Assembly: GCA_000310025.1 (NCBI GenBank)
Contig: FN647938.1
Location: forward strand, 197,629 to 240,545
DNA length: 42,917 bases
From: Ectocarpus siliculosus
Taxonomy: Eukaryota > Sar > Phaeophyceae > Ectocarpales > Ectocarpaceae
Direction: 5' to 3'
Below the pieces are notes generated by a model, which saw only the letters and a program-made list of their open reading frames with translations, was not told the DNA's origin and did no database searches. The translations under genes were made by a program, and so were the position numbers. This document shows, one piece after another, positions 1-12,700 of this stretch (position 1 is its first letter; each line of letters begins with the position of its first letter).

Positions 1-283
1 AAAAATATTTGGGGGGACACCCCCCGGAAATTTTTTTTCCCCCCCTCTCATTTTGTGGGTTTTTTAAAAAATCCGGGGGATAGCAGATTTGTCCCGATGG
101 GGGGGGATTCTCTTGGGGGGGGTTTTGGGGGGGCCCGGGGGGTGCCGGCCCCCAGGAAATTCCTTTGGGCGGCCCCCGTTGGGGGGTTTTTGGGGTTTTG
201 AACCCGGAGGGGGTTTGTGGGGGGGGGGGGGGGCAAAGGGGCCCGGGGTTTTGGGCAGGGGAAACCCGAAATTGTGTCCTTTT

Positions 284-328
<45 letters not shown>

Positions 329-330
329 CT
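1..330. other. low-quality contig end with long G runs
   Basis: This stretch consists of expanded homopolymers (runs of A, T, C and especially G, including about 40 consecutive G near 285-327). It looks like overcalled peaks at the end of a read rather than genomic sequence. Open frames through it encode only Gly/Pro runs and are not credible genes. Confidence 0.75.
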
Positions 331-1033
331 CACGTGCTGCTCTCCTTTGGTTTTTCGTTTTTCGACGAGAACGACTTTCAGGGGCGCAGCAAATAATTCA
401 GCCGGCAGAAAACCGGCGGTTTAACGGCAAATCCGCCCACCAGGGCGGTCATTGGTCGACATAACCTTTGCTTTTAACGGCACTGTAGGGGGCACACGCG
501 TTTATTCAGACCAGAGTTGGTTCTGGTTTCCAGTCGAGTATCTTCCAGGATGTGAGGCTGGGTACTGGCGGTGTTCCAAAACCAAAAATTCCAAAATCAA
601 GAATCAAGATTGGTTCTGGTGGGTGGGAAGTTACTATTTTTCGAGTTGATTTCTGAGGAAGAGAAAGAGTCTGCCGGGGACATTTTGCATGTTACGGAAT
701 TCAAGATCGAAGCTCTGCGGGAAACACAGAGAAGGCTTATTGTGGGGTCTTTGGCCAATCAGAGCTCGGTTTTTGGCTCATGAGAGTTTTATGAGGGACT
801 ATAATAGGTTGCTGGTGTCACGAGGTTCTGCCACAAGAAGTGGGGGAAACTGTACGGGAAATATGCGTTCTATATGTGTCTGAACATTTAGTTTCCAATG
901 TGGACTATACAGGATAGCGTTAACTGTTAATGCTAATGCTTCCATCAACCACATCTTGGGCCTTTCCCTCTTGCGTTCGTTGCCGCTGTCATGGCCACCT
1001 CCACCTCCGCCGCCGTTTTTCTTCCGAGCGAAG
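331..1033. other. no supported gene; upstream intron or unresolved 5' part of the giant gene
   Basis: I see no recognisable exon here. The first propeller of the downstream gene should need more coding sequence upstream, so part of this stretch may be intron of that gene, with earlier exons lost off the contig edge. An ATG at 1003 opens a 29-codon frame ending at the TAG at 1078, which I do not consider a gene. Confidence 0.4.
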
Positions 1034-3366
1034 ATCCCAAGGGCAGTCTGCTCTTGTCAGGCCGTTCGCCGCTCGAGTAGTTGCTGCTGCTGAAGCCGAT
1101 GCAACTGCTGAGGCTAGCAGGAACGACAACGACGCCAACAGTCACAACAGCGACAGCTTGCTCGCCGCAGGAAACGCTTATCCGACCGTCGGGGGAACGG
1201 CCAACGCGCCATCACCGTCCCTGTTTGGTCAAAAAGTGAGTGGGTGGTCTGCCATCTTGGCAACTACTGATATGTATCCTCTCCCTGTCCACTCCAGCTT
1301 ACGGTGTCGTGTCGGCACCCATGCATGTGCATACCCTCCTTTAGGCTTTCCGGAATCGGCGAGAAGGAGAAAGGTTTTTCGTCATGTTAACGGTTCAACA
1401 TGTTGGGTCGCCACGTGGGCAGGGTGTCGGGGACGGACTTGTGACACCCGCCAATACGTATTTCATGTTTTCTCATCGTATTGGCCCCCCAATCGAAACA
1501 TACCTCCGCTAGGCATTTCGCTCGGCACCCTAGTTCAATTGGATAGGGGATTGAGTGTTTCAAGAATGAGAAACGGAACTGATCTCCCTATTTTTCGTTT
1601 TTGGATGGCACGAACGGTGGCTCTCATTTTCAACCGTGCTGATTGGCTCAACTCTCACCGGTCTTTGTCACTGCCTCCTTCCCTTGTGCCTGTTTGAAAA
1701 ATCCAACCTATGACGTTGTGGTGTGTGGTGTGTGGCGGGGGACCCCAAGGCTGCGGTGACAACTGTGTTCCTGGCGTCGGAGCCAGTGGTGATGGTGGCT
1801 CTATCGGTGGGATTGAGGACGAGTGCCCCTGGGTGAGATATTGGTGGGGGGGGGGGGCGGTTGCCTGTAGCGGTAGACCGCATTTACCCGATGGCACAGC
1901 AGTTGGCCTGTCTGGATTGTACGCTGGTGCGCGCAAGTAAGACACTGCTGTGTTTGTCGGGCGTGAGCTTGGTTTTGTGCCTCATTGCTGCGCCATCACA
2001 CACTCGAGCCCCCAAACCCCATAGCAGCCAGCCTCGTGATCCTGCGGAGCTCCTTTCAAGCGACCTTTCCTCCCTACCAAAATTCACCACCTGTCCCTTG
2101 CTGTACTCCAAGTACAATACAATCGTGGCTGCCGAGTATGGCACCTTTGGTTAGCCGGGGTGCCCCATCAACCCATGACATGTCTGGTTTGGTTTGGAAC
2201 AGCGCAGGCAAGGATGATGGCCAGCTCCTGGTTCTCATGCTTGTGAAACGTAGCCTGGGCCGGCGGAAACTCGGCATTATCGCTCCGTCGCGGCATTGTA
2301 GAGATTCGAAGTCAGTGGTCTAACGAAATGACCACGGCATGCATTTACATGAGTACCCCCCTCCCCATATTTTCAGACTTTTGCTGGCGAACGAGCGCCG
2401 CCCCAGCAGCCGGCTGGTCCTGCTGAGCCTCCTGGACGCCAACCTCCCCGTGCTCTACTCGATAGTGGCCCCCCACGCCATCGAGGCCCTGTGTGTGGAG
2501 CCCCGCAGCGGCAGGATCTTCGCCGCTCGGTCCATGACCTCTGCTGCTGCTGCTGCTGCTGCTGCTACCGGTACCGGTGCAGCTGCTACAAGTATTGCTG
2601 TGGGCGGAGCCGGCGTTGGTAGTGGTGCGGCCGGGGGGCTAGATTGGGGGGCGAGGGCGTTGTCGAAGGGGGGGATCGTCGGGTCAGGAGACGTCGATGC
2701 CGCCGGTGCTGCCTGGAACGGCTCTGCAGAGGGCTGGATGGGGATGGCGGGAGGGGACGGGGGAGGAGGAGGAGCCGTGAGCGTGTTGGCGCTAGCCAGC
2801 GGGAGCTTTCTGGACCGTGGTCCGTTGCGGTGAGTTGGGATTGGGAAGCGGCGTGTTGGTCATCGCGTTTCTTGTCGCCTCTCTTGTTGCAGATGCATGT
2901 GATGTATTCACGTTGCGTTTGGTTTCATGCTTCAGGGTTTGATTGTTGTCTGTGTACGACACCGCTGTTTCCGCGAGCGGGAGGAGGCTTGATGCAGTGC
3001 CGTTATGACGTCTTGCCCATGGTATGGAGGCAGGCGCAGGCCTTTTTTTCTCTTTTTCCGACGCGGTTGTGTTTTGATGTTGGTTCCCCGCCTTTCGCTC
3101 CCATTGGCGGTGGACTGCGCGACTTTGCGATTGTATCAGCCCCCCGTCGCCCGTCGCGCACAAACCACACTTTCTACAGCAGTCAGTAGTCAGTACTTGC
3201 CTGCTGCACGCGGCCCTCCGTCCCTCGTCGCTCTGGCAGGGTGCTGAATACTACAATGGAGGTGCCGCCGACGGTTTTCTTGGAGGGGGTCAAGGGGCGC
3301 GACGAGACATCATCGCCGAATGCTGCCCGAACGCAGCAGCAACCGCTTATACCGCTGCCGCTACAG
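1034..3366 (+). CDS. exons for the end of the first beta-propeller
   Basis: Four exons. Exon 1034-1235 (alternative acceptor at 1061) is Ala/Asn/Ser-rich and ends in frame at an AAAAA|GTGAGT donor. Exon 1750-1832 encodes a blade-like strand pattern (TVFLASEPVVMVALSVG) after an AAG acceptor. Exon 2377-2829 encodes VLYSIVAPHAIEALCVEPR and then an Ala/Gly-rich insert including a GCT-repeat poly-Ala run at about 2542-2566. Exon 3240-3366 ends at CTACAG|GTGGGT. The LYSIVAPHAIEALCVEP segment matches, in order and spacing, the YPLPRIKTIEVHP-type end of the first propeller in plant TWD40 proteins as I remember them. Earlier blades are not visible. The first two exons rest mainly on phase agreement and are less sure than the last two. 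Confidence 0.5.
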
Positions 3367-6300
3367 GTGGGTGCACAACGACACGGAGCTCTTAGTAGTA
3401 CACTACGCTTTGCCAGTCGCTGAAGTAGTTCGTTCGTTGGCATATCACTTTCCTTCTCGGCACACCTTCAGATGAAAGCCGCTTGGATAGATGTTAGATA
3501 GCACTTGGGATGAGGTGGGAGTTGGGAGGCAATACAATGGTGGTCTGAACGCGCGGTTGCTTTAGGGTTCTCGTTTACCGTGTGTCGCCGTTTGTTTTGT
3601 GCTCATCGGCGATTCGAGTTGCAACGTCTCCCCTTCCACCCCACAAACGCTGAACATCTGCGGTACACTCCGAGCCATTATAGTGTTTGTGTGTGAGACC
3701 CCAGGATCGGGTTCCCTTGATCCTGTGGACGTTGTTGCTAGTACAGGTGGGTGCCCTCTAGCACAGATGGAATCCTCAAGATATTATTGTTAGTACATTG
3801 AATAGCACCGATGGAATACTCAAGATACATACGGTTAATTCATTGAATAGCGCGGGTGCCCGCTCGCTATAGTGCGCGGGTAAGAGCGCTTGACGCATAC
3901 CCGCACCATCTAGGGCACCCGACTGCTGAAGCTGTGTTTCCTCCACAAATGATGTCGACCCCATGCCCTACTCTCGACTTGGCGCGCAGGTTTACTTCTT
4001 GCGAACCATGGCGGTCCTTATCCAGGCAGGCCCAGGGGGTGGCTTGGATGTTCCAGCTGTCAAGGCCGTCCTGCATGCGCAGGGGTTGGAACGGTACGAA
4101 TCCCCCCGCCCACGAGCGCTTCCCAACTTAAACTCATCCGGGCATGGCCAAGAGCTGGGGTCTTTCTCACTCCAACATGTGTAAATTATTTGTTGAATTT
4201 CCTTCGGCAGTATTGTACTATTAGTCTATCTTCCTTTGCCCGGCTACGTTGAGGCGCAGCGTGGCTGCTTTGCGTGACCAAAGACTGTGCTCTCCCATCC
4301 CATGTCATGCCATCTCATGCCATGTCATGTCACGTCACGTCATATCACCTGACACCGTACACCGTACGGGGGAAGGAGAGGGTACTTTTCTTTCTGTGGG
4401 TTGGGCGCTGCATCCATAGCGATTTACTCATCGTCAGTAGGGCTACTGTAGATGCCGCCACTGTCTGTCATGCAGCGAATGATACCATACCGCATCATGT
4501 TGACGAAGTGCCCCTCAACACATGCGTTGTTTCGTTCTGATCTGAGGCCAGCTTTATTTTTTGCGACCGAACATCGGCTGCCCGGCCGGTATCGCCCCCT
4601 TCTCTTTGGTGTATCCGCGCGACTATCACGCTGCAGAGTAGGCGTTGCCCAGCCCTTCCCCGGTGTAGAAAGTCAACGTCATCTCCTCTGCATCGGTGAT
4701 GAACACAGGACAGAAATTAAAACACACGGCACCCCGTTCGGCGTTCCGTCAATTGCATTTTTCGCTTTTTTTTTGCGTGCAGGGACAAGGGTCTGAAGGA
4801 CAGGAGTAAACCTAGGCGGCTGGCGTCTCTACCGGGGCACACGGATGACCTCCTCAGGCACACCACGGGAGAGGTTCGGCGTCTTTGTCTCTGTCTGTCT
4901 CCTTCCCTATGTACCATGCCGTATTTTCACTTGTGTGTCTTTGTTGGTAGACTCGACCGCGCTAACCGGCTGGCATTGACAAGACTTGCCTCTCAGTGCG
5001 GCTAAATCCTGAAAATTCTTCTCTATAGCCCCCATGGTCTGGGGGGGCGTTGGTGTGTGTGTGTACGGTGCAAGATGCGGTATTATTAAGTCGTCAAGCG
5101 TTGCTGTTCGCCGCTGTTTAGGTGACGTCGGTGATGATGCTGATGGTAAAGTATTCGGGGCGCGTGGGTGGTTCGGGTTGCTGCTACAATACTCTGTTTG
5201 CTGTCGCTAAGGAGTATCGGACTAGCAGGTCGTTCCGGTCGTGTGTTGTCGTTTACAAGGTCAAGTTCTCCGTGCTGCTTACTGTCCGTGCTGTTGCTGT
5301 GTCTTGGCGACGCCGTTGGCAGCTCGTGACGGCATGACGATGGTGATGGCGATGGATGGCGATGGTGATGACGATGGATGACGATGATGAAACCGAAACC
5401 GAAACCGTCACCCACCAACTCTTTTTTTTTTTTTTTTCCCACCAACAACACCCCTCAAAATAACGGCCCCGTGTTTTTGCAACAGTCCGCGGGGTTCCCA
5501 TCCGGACACCTGATGCCATATCGGCTCGTTGCGGGACCCCTGCTGAGGCTCTCGACGGCCGAGGGGGGTGGCGCTGCGGCTGGCTTGGGGGGTGTCTCCC
5601 ACGAGGAACGTAGGCGCTTCTTGGTCCTGTACGAGATAGTGGCTACGGAGGGATCGGACCGACCGCCACCACCTAACAGAGGTACCGTACCGTACCGTAC
5701 CGTACCGTACCGTACCGTAGACACTGCCGTAGATACCGTAGATCGATAGATCGACACTTCTTGTTTTTTGCCTCCTATTTTGTGTGATTGTTTGTTTTAA
5801 GCAGAGGGTTTCTTTTTGTGCAGGCGTTTTCACCGTGTAGAGGCTGCCCAGGCGTGGGCTTCTCTCGCCACTCATCCTTAGTCTCTCAGTCTCTTAGTCT
5901 TGTGAAGAATATATTTCAAGTTTCATGAAGTTGTGGTGTCATGGGTGAGTCGATGCCCTTGCGAGAAATGGAGCTACTCTACTGCCATCCCGGATGCACG
6001 TGGTTGTACCTCCGTTGCACGAAACGCCTTCACAAAATGAGAACGGACTCCAGTTGTGTACAGGGGGGGCGGCGCAAGGGAGAGGGCACGGATACGTCGC
6101 TGTTTCATTCAGGCTTTCAAACTCACTCCGCTCTGGTTGCACTTTTTCCCTTATCGAAAGTCGACGCCAAGCAAAAGCTGCATCATCAAGCGGTTGAATC
6201 GTCAAAAGTGGTGAAATCACCAAATGGTTGAATCGGCTTGGCTTCCTTGCGGCATCTTGACCAAGGCCTGCTGTACGGTATTTTCACTTTTTCTGACCGT

Positions 6301-8280
6301 GTTCCCGGGTTTAACATTTCCCCCCCTGGTTTTGGATGAAAATTTACGAAGACGCGGCGTTGCGGGAGACATCGCGGACGGTGTGTGGCCTGGTGACGCC
6401 TGCGGGATACGGAGAGGCCCACGGCAGGTGGGCACGACTGGCTTTGGCGAACGGCGAATACTGCGTGCAACGTTGATTTGTTCCAAACAACGAGTGTGTG
6501 TGCGTGTGTTTATTTGTTCCAAGCGGCACGCCTCGTTTTGGAAAACTTAAGCTTCGATCCTAAATAGCGCTGTTGTTCTTGCTGCCATGAAATCCATACG
6601 CGTACACGTCGAACAGACACTTTTTCGCCGTTGTTGCTCTAGAAAAGATGGCGAAGTGTATTCACTTCTATTCCATGGTATGTTACGTCATACCATGGTA
6701 CGGAATATGTTGTATTGAAAGTTTCTCGTTCGCTTAGTACCTATTATACCTCCTAATATATGCTTTCGTGTCGTCTGTGTTGTGTTTGACCTTCCCTTCC
6801 CGGTCCACAATTATCAATATGCGTGGTTGTTTTTTGTGGTGTTTGACTGTGCTTCACACCATGTACCCCATGTACTGCTGTATTCCCATGCTGCCGGTGC
6901 TGCTGCTGATGCTACTACTGCTGGTGGTGGTGGTGCTGGTCTGGTGCTGTGGTGCATGGCGTCGGTTACTGCCTGATAATTGGTACACCCGGGTCTGGTG
7001 TTGATCTGGCTTGGTCTGGTCCTACCCCATCTCCAGATACGAGAACGAAGCACAGCTGAGCCATCTCTTCCCGGCTACGGTGAGACTATTACTATTTCTA
7101 TTACCATTACCATTAGTACGTATTACTGTTATTACCTTTTTGTTACTATCACTATCACCATCACTATTACTACTATATTACTACTATCACTATCACTATC
7201 ACTATCACTATTATTTATCACTAGTTAGTCGTAAGCCTCATTCCGCCATTCCCGCCATTTCCGTAGTACTTGGACGGGGCTATACTGTACTGTACCTACC
7301 GAAGAAGGAGACGACTAATCCCATTCCCGGCTAGGGTTTGGGGGGGGGGGGGGGGGGGTGTACTCATAGTCCGTGCATGCCGTAGTCGTTTGACCATTGA
7401 CCTCGCATCCCTACAAAGCCGGGACGGAGCACGCCGGGTTCACACCGGACCAGGCTCTCACATTCACCAAGCGCGAAGCGCCGTGAGGTATTTGGCGAGT
7501 CGCATGAAGGGTGAGCTGCATCCTGCTAAGTGTGTTCGGCATCTTGTGCTTACTTCCTTGCGCACGGATGACAGCTACGTATGACTTAATTTATTTTCTG
7601 GTGCTTTCACTTCCAGAGACAGTTGTAAGCACTGTGTAACTGCCTCGAGGAAGCTTGACCATTTTAACACAACGTGGTGCGATCATCCCCCGTTGTGCGG
7701 AGTGAGGTTTCTCGACCCCGCACAACATGATCTACTCGACCACCATTATGGTTACCGCCAAAAAAAAACCAGAGGTAAAAAAAAAACGGTAACCTGGTTG
7801 CCGAGTTCACGAAGTGAATTGGCTTGTTTTACAACGTCGTTGCCAATCGACGAAAACCCAATCCCGATGGCAAACATCGAGTGGGGGGCTTGTTTTACAA
7901 CGTCGTTGCCAAGCGACGAAAACCCAAACCCCGACGGGGGGGGGGGGCATTTCCGTAGTACTTGGACGGGGCTATACTGTACTGTACCTACCGAAAAAGG
8001 AGACGACTAATCCCATTCCCGGCTAGGGTTTGGGGGAGGACGGGAAATGCGTGTGTTCGAGTTCGTGCACCACATCACACATCTAGGTTGTGGCATGTCA
8101 CCGTTGAGATGGTTGATATCGACATGCAGGCTTGAAAACCTACTAACGCTTAGCCGACGAGTTTCATTGCAATGGCTGGCTGTCTCCTGCCTTGTACGTC
8201 AACCGCTCAAGAACACGCCGAACACCTCTCCCGTGCCGTCCATGAGCACCGCGCGTCATCGTCCTTTCCAGAAAGAAATC

Positions 8281-8317
<37 letters not shown>

Positions 8318-9746
8318 CGGAAAGTCAAGGCTGACCGTTTCTTCTCACGTGCCTGCCCTTCCTTCCATTCCTCAACACCGCGGCAGGATGGCTGCTTCGT
8401 GTCCACGTCCGCGAACGCCGGAGCCGAGCCCTCGGCTTTGCTGGTGGAGGGAGGTGGCTATCTGGCGGCGGTGTACTCGATACCCGACATGCAGATGCTG
8501 GGTCGGAAGGCCCTCTCCCTGCCGGTAACCAGGGTGATTGCCACGCCAGAGTGCTTGGGTCCGCAGCGGGGCAAGGTGAGGGGAGCTCGTCGGGAGGCCG
8601 CTATTGTTATAGTCGCCCGAACATGGTTGGAACGCGTCGAAAGTTGCTTCGATATATGGTTGGAAGATGTGTCTCAGCTTTGTGACTGTCTCCCCTTTGT
8701 CTCGCGGAGCCTCTCCGTGTGTCACGGACTTGCCTCGCACGTTGATAAACAAGCAACCTCTTTTATTTCATGATGCGGCGTCTGACTTCATGATTTCATG
8801 ATGCCGTGTCGTGTCGTGTCTTCCAGGTGTTGTACGTCGTTCGATCCCCACACACCCCGTCTGGCTTTCTGGAGACCATGGTGTACAGCGACCGCGGAGG
8901 ACTTCAGTGCCCGGAACCCCTCCTCCCGGTGAGTATTTAGCATTTAGTATTTAAATTTAGTATGTGATGTTTTTCTTTGGTGGTTCTTTCTTTCGTTTTT
9001 TTGGAACAGAGGCCGTTGTCGTTGTCGACATCAATCAATCAATCGTGTTGGAAGAGGCCATTTTTGTTTTTTTCTCTCTTGTTTTTGTCAATACAATGGT
9101 TTATTTGTCGAACAATCAATCGATCAACCGCGTTGGAGGAAGTCATGTTTTTTTTTTACTTTTTTCATAGACCAATGGTTTCTTGATCGATCAATCAATC
9201 AATCGTGTTTGCTTGAATACAGCTTCGGCCTTCCAACGGTGTAGGCTTTGCACCCTCGCCGCCGTGCGTGCACGAAAATTGTTCCTCACGCCCTTGGGTG
9301 CTTGCATGTGTTCTCCCCGTCTATATTCTGGCGCCGGTCTACGACACACTGCGGTGTGTAGGTTTGTCGTATGAGCCGGAACCACACATGAGGAAGGTTT
9401 CACAACCAGAGCTTTGTAGTTTTTATGTTATTGTGATGCCCCACCTTCCCTTCCTTCCGTCCTGCTGGGTGTTTTTTTTTTTAATTCGGTGTGTGTGAAG
9501 GTGGTCTCACAAGGTGAAGGAGGCGGTGTCGCCCCGGGGTGGGCAGGAGGTCGGCCGTACGCTAACGCTCATCTCGTGCTGGAGCCCTCTGAAAGAGTTG
9601 TCGACGCGAAGTTCCAGCAGCTCACGACCGTGACGGAGCTCGCGACTTGGGGTTACAGGGTAAGTCGGCAGAGTCGGTGGGATTGGTGATCTTGCTGGTG
9701 TTATTGCATTTGATTGGTGTTGGTAGCGTCTTGCTGGTGCTGCTGC

Positions 9747-9783
<37 letters not shown>

Positions 9784-12700
9784 CGCCATGATGATGACTC
9801 CGATGATGCCTGTGTACTATTCATGGTGCTTTCAGCTTCTGAAACTCGAACGTCCTACTGTACACTCACTGATCTTTGCTCTGTGACGTTTCCGCGTGCC
9901 CTCCCCCCCCACCCCAGCGAGGCGGGCAAGAAACCACCACCACCAGCTCCACCCCCCAGCCCGCCGCCCCGATGCTCGCGGTCCTCACGACGCGGCGCGT
10001 GCTGATGCTCTCGGCCGCCCGCCTCACCACCGTCGCGGAGGCCTGGGGTCACCCCCCCGACAGCCGCTCCGCCCTGGGCGCCTCCGGCGGGCTGTCCGTG
10101 TCCGCGGTGTCGGTGGCGTGGGCGGGGTCTAGTGTTGTCTGTACCCTGGAGGACGGCAGGTGCGTGCGTGGGAGGCGGGGGGAGGGGGGGGGGGCGCGTC
10201 CTCTTGTGTTTTTCATGCCTTAGCGGTTAGACCATTGACCACGCGTCCTCGAGAGGACGGAGCATTGTTCCCACAGGACCGATGGCCAATCGTTCGTTCC
10301 TACTAACCGATATGGGGGGGGGCTGATATAGAACTTTTTGTGGGTTTACCTTCGAGGCGTGAGGGTTAGACTCGCGGGGGGGGAGGGAGAAGAAGAGCCA
10401 CCCTAAGACAGCTCACAGACAAGAGGGGCGTTCACCTCACCAGAGCTTGAACCAAAGTATCCACCCAGCTTCTGGCGAAGGTGATGCGTTTGTTGAGGAG
10501 ATGGATGTGGTGGATGTGGTGGATGCGGTGGGGCTAAGGCAGGGTGAATGTTGTTTTTCCCGTCGGTACTGTCGCTGTCGCACGGCGTAAGCTCTGCCAG
10601 CAGCCCCCAAACCCATCTCAAACCCCGCCGCTTCAACATCCCCCCCCCCAATCTCCTTTTCACGAAAACACTCTTGTTGTTCAGGATTGTCTACCTCAAC
10701 CCGGGAGATGGCGTCAAAAACGCCTTCCAGCAAAATGAACATCAACATCAAGAGCCCGACATCCCCGGCGGGGGCTCTCTTGGCTCCGGCCCCTGGCGAC
10801 CGCTGTGCTCCATGGACCGCCGGCTGTGCGCGGGAGGCATTGGTATCGCGGCCTGTCTGCCTGACCGGTTGTGTCTGGTGGTTCGGGGAGGCGCCGGGGG
10901 CGGCATTTCTCATCTTATCACGAGGTAGGTGTGGACGGGGTCAAGTGTTGCATTATGGCGTACAACACGTCGTAGATGTCGTAGATGTCGTAGATGATGG
11001 GGTCGGTAGGGAAGGTTAGCGAGGGGTTTGGCAGTGCCGTTTTCGTCGTAGATGTCGTAGATGTCGTAGATACTGGGGAAGAATTGGCCGGTCCTGTTTG
11101 ATGTGACAAGACCGTTGCTGTAGTTGTGTCGATCACAGTTTTCGAATTTTGTAGTTGGTTGATCGTCGGATCCACTCCCTCGGCCCAGATCCCTTCGCCC
11201 CTCGTATCTCGTGCTTTATCACTAATTCATTATCATCATTCACGACAACAAATTTCTTGCTCTCATTGTACCACTTTGCTGTGCTTTGCTCACGGCCATT
11301 GTACTGTCTTGTCTTGTCCCCTCTCTCTCTTCATCGTCGTGCTCTCGAATTAATTCATGAAATTGATTGCATAATTTTTTATTTCAGGCCGTTTTTCCCG
11401 TTAGAGCCCCTCGTGGCGGGCGTGCTAGCCGCCGCCTCAGCCGGATCTTCGCCGCCGCCGCTCCCATTCCCACTCCCACTCTTCTCTCCGGGAAGCGGCA
11501 GCGACGGCAGCGACGGCGGGGGCGACGTGGAGCGATTGTTGGATGACGGCACCCTCCAAGTGCTGAGAAGGTGTACAACGGCTCGGGTTGGGTAAAGGAA
11601 CAAGCCGCACATGTTTGTACAGTCGTGATTCCTCTATCGTTCGGGTGGCTGGAATAGGGCGGGTGACACCTCTTTTGTCTCCTGAAATAGACCGAACGAT
11701 CAAGTTGTGTTGTGCTTTGAGTAGAGCGGGGCGCCCACGATAGGGAGATAGGGGGAAATCGGCCTGGCACGTACCCGGGTTTTGGAGGGCCCATGACAAC
11801 TGGAACCACTGTAACCTTCTTTTCGTTATGTCTGTCTCCTATGGTATCCTATCCTATCCTACCCTATGTCCTATCTTGCCGCCGTGCTCGTATTGTAATT
11901 CGGGAGTCATCGTTGTGTTGTTCTTCTGAGATACCAAGCACGAAACACAGACATACTCTAGTACCTTTTTTCCCTGTACAGAACGTATCCCCGAACCCCC
12001 CTCCCCCGGCTCCTTGGCGTATTGACGGGGTGGTGTGATACCCCTACCCACACAAAATTGAACGGGCACAACCATTTGTAATAATCCGTCTCCTCAGGAT
12101 TGTGGCGCGGTACGCCCCCCCCAGATCACGCCTTCCCCGGGGCACAAACCCCGGGGATGGGCCGGGTCTCGGAGCGGGCGCCACCTGCTCGGCGTTCCGC
12201 GTCCTCAGTCGCTACGGGCTGCACGTGTTGGCGGCGGAGGTTGCCGGGGTGAGCAGCAGCAGCAGCGGCGGGGAGGCGACGGAGACTCGGTCATCGGATG
12301 TGTTCATGCGAAGGTGTGGAGTATGAGTGGTCAGTGTTAAGTTTGCACAGTGAGTTTGGTCCGACGGGATCCCTTTTTGTGCTCTCTCTGGTTCGTTTTT
12401 TTGCTTTGGTAAGGTCGTTGGTTTTCCGAGCTGCAGTTCTAAGAAACACGCGTTTCTACCATGCCGTGAGTGCTTCCACACTAGCTACCCTGCTTGTTTC
12501 GAGTCTTGGATGATGTCTATGACTGAGATGGTTGTGGTGTGTCTTTTTCGCGGTGAAGCACAGCAGCAACAGGCAGTTGGCAGGTTCATATGACTAGGCT
12601 TTGCGGGTCTCAATGTTGCATTGCAATAGGTGCAAAGCGAGTGCATGAAAAGACGCAAAGACGAGAGAAACAGTCAAGATCGAAGTAATTGCGCCGCATG

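Noticed and set aside
64-464. Glycine/proline-rich frames in the first 450 bases
   Set aside because: They are translations of overcalled homopolymers at a low-quality contig end.
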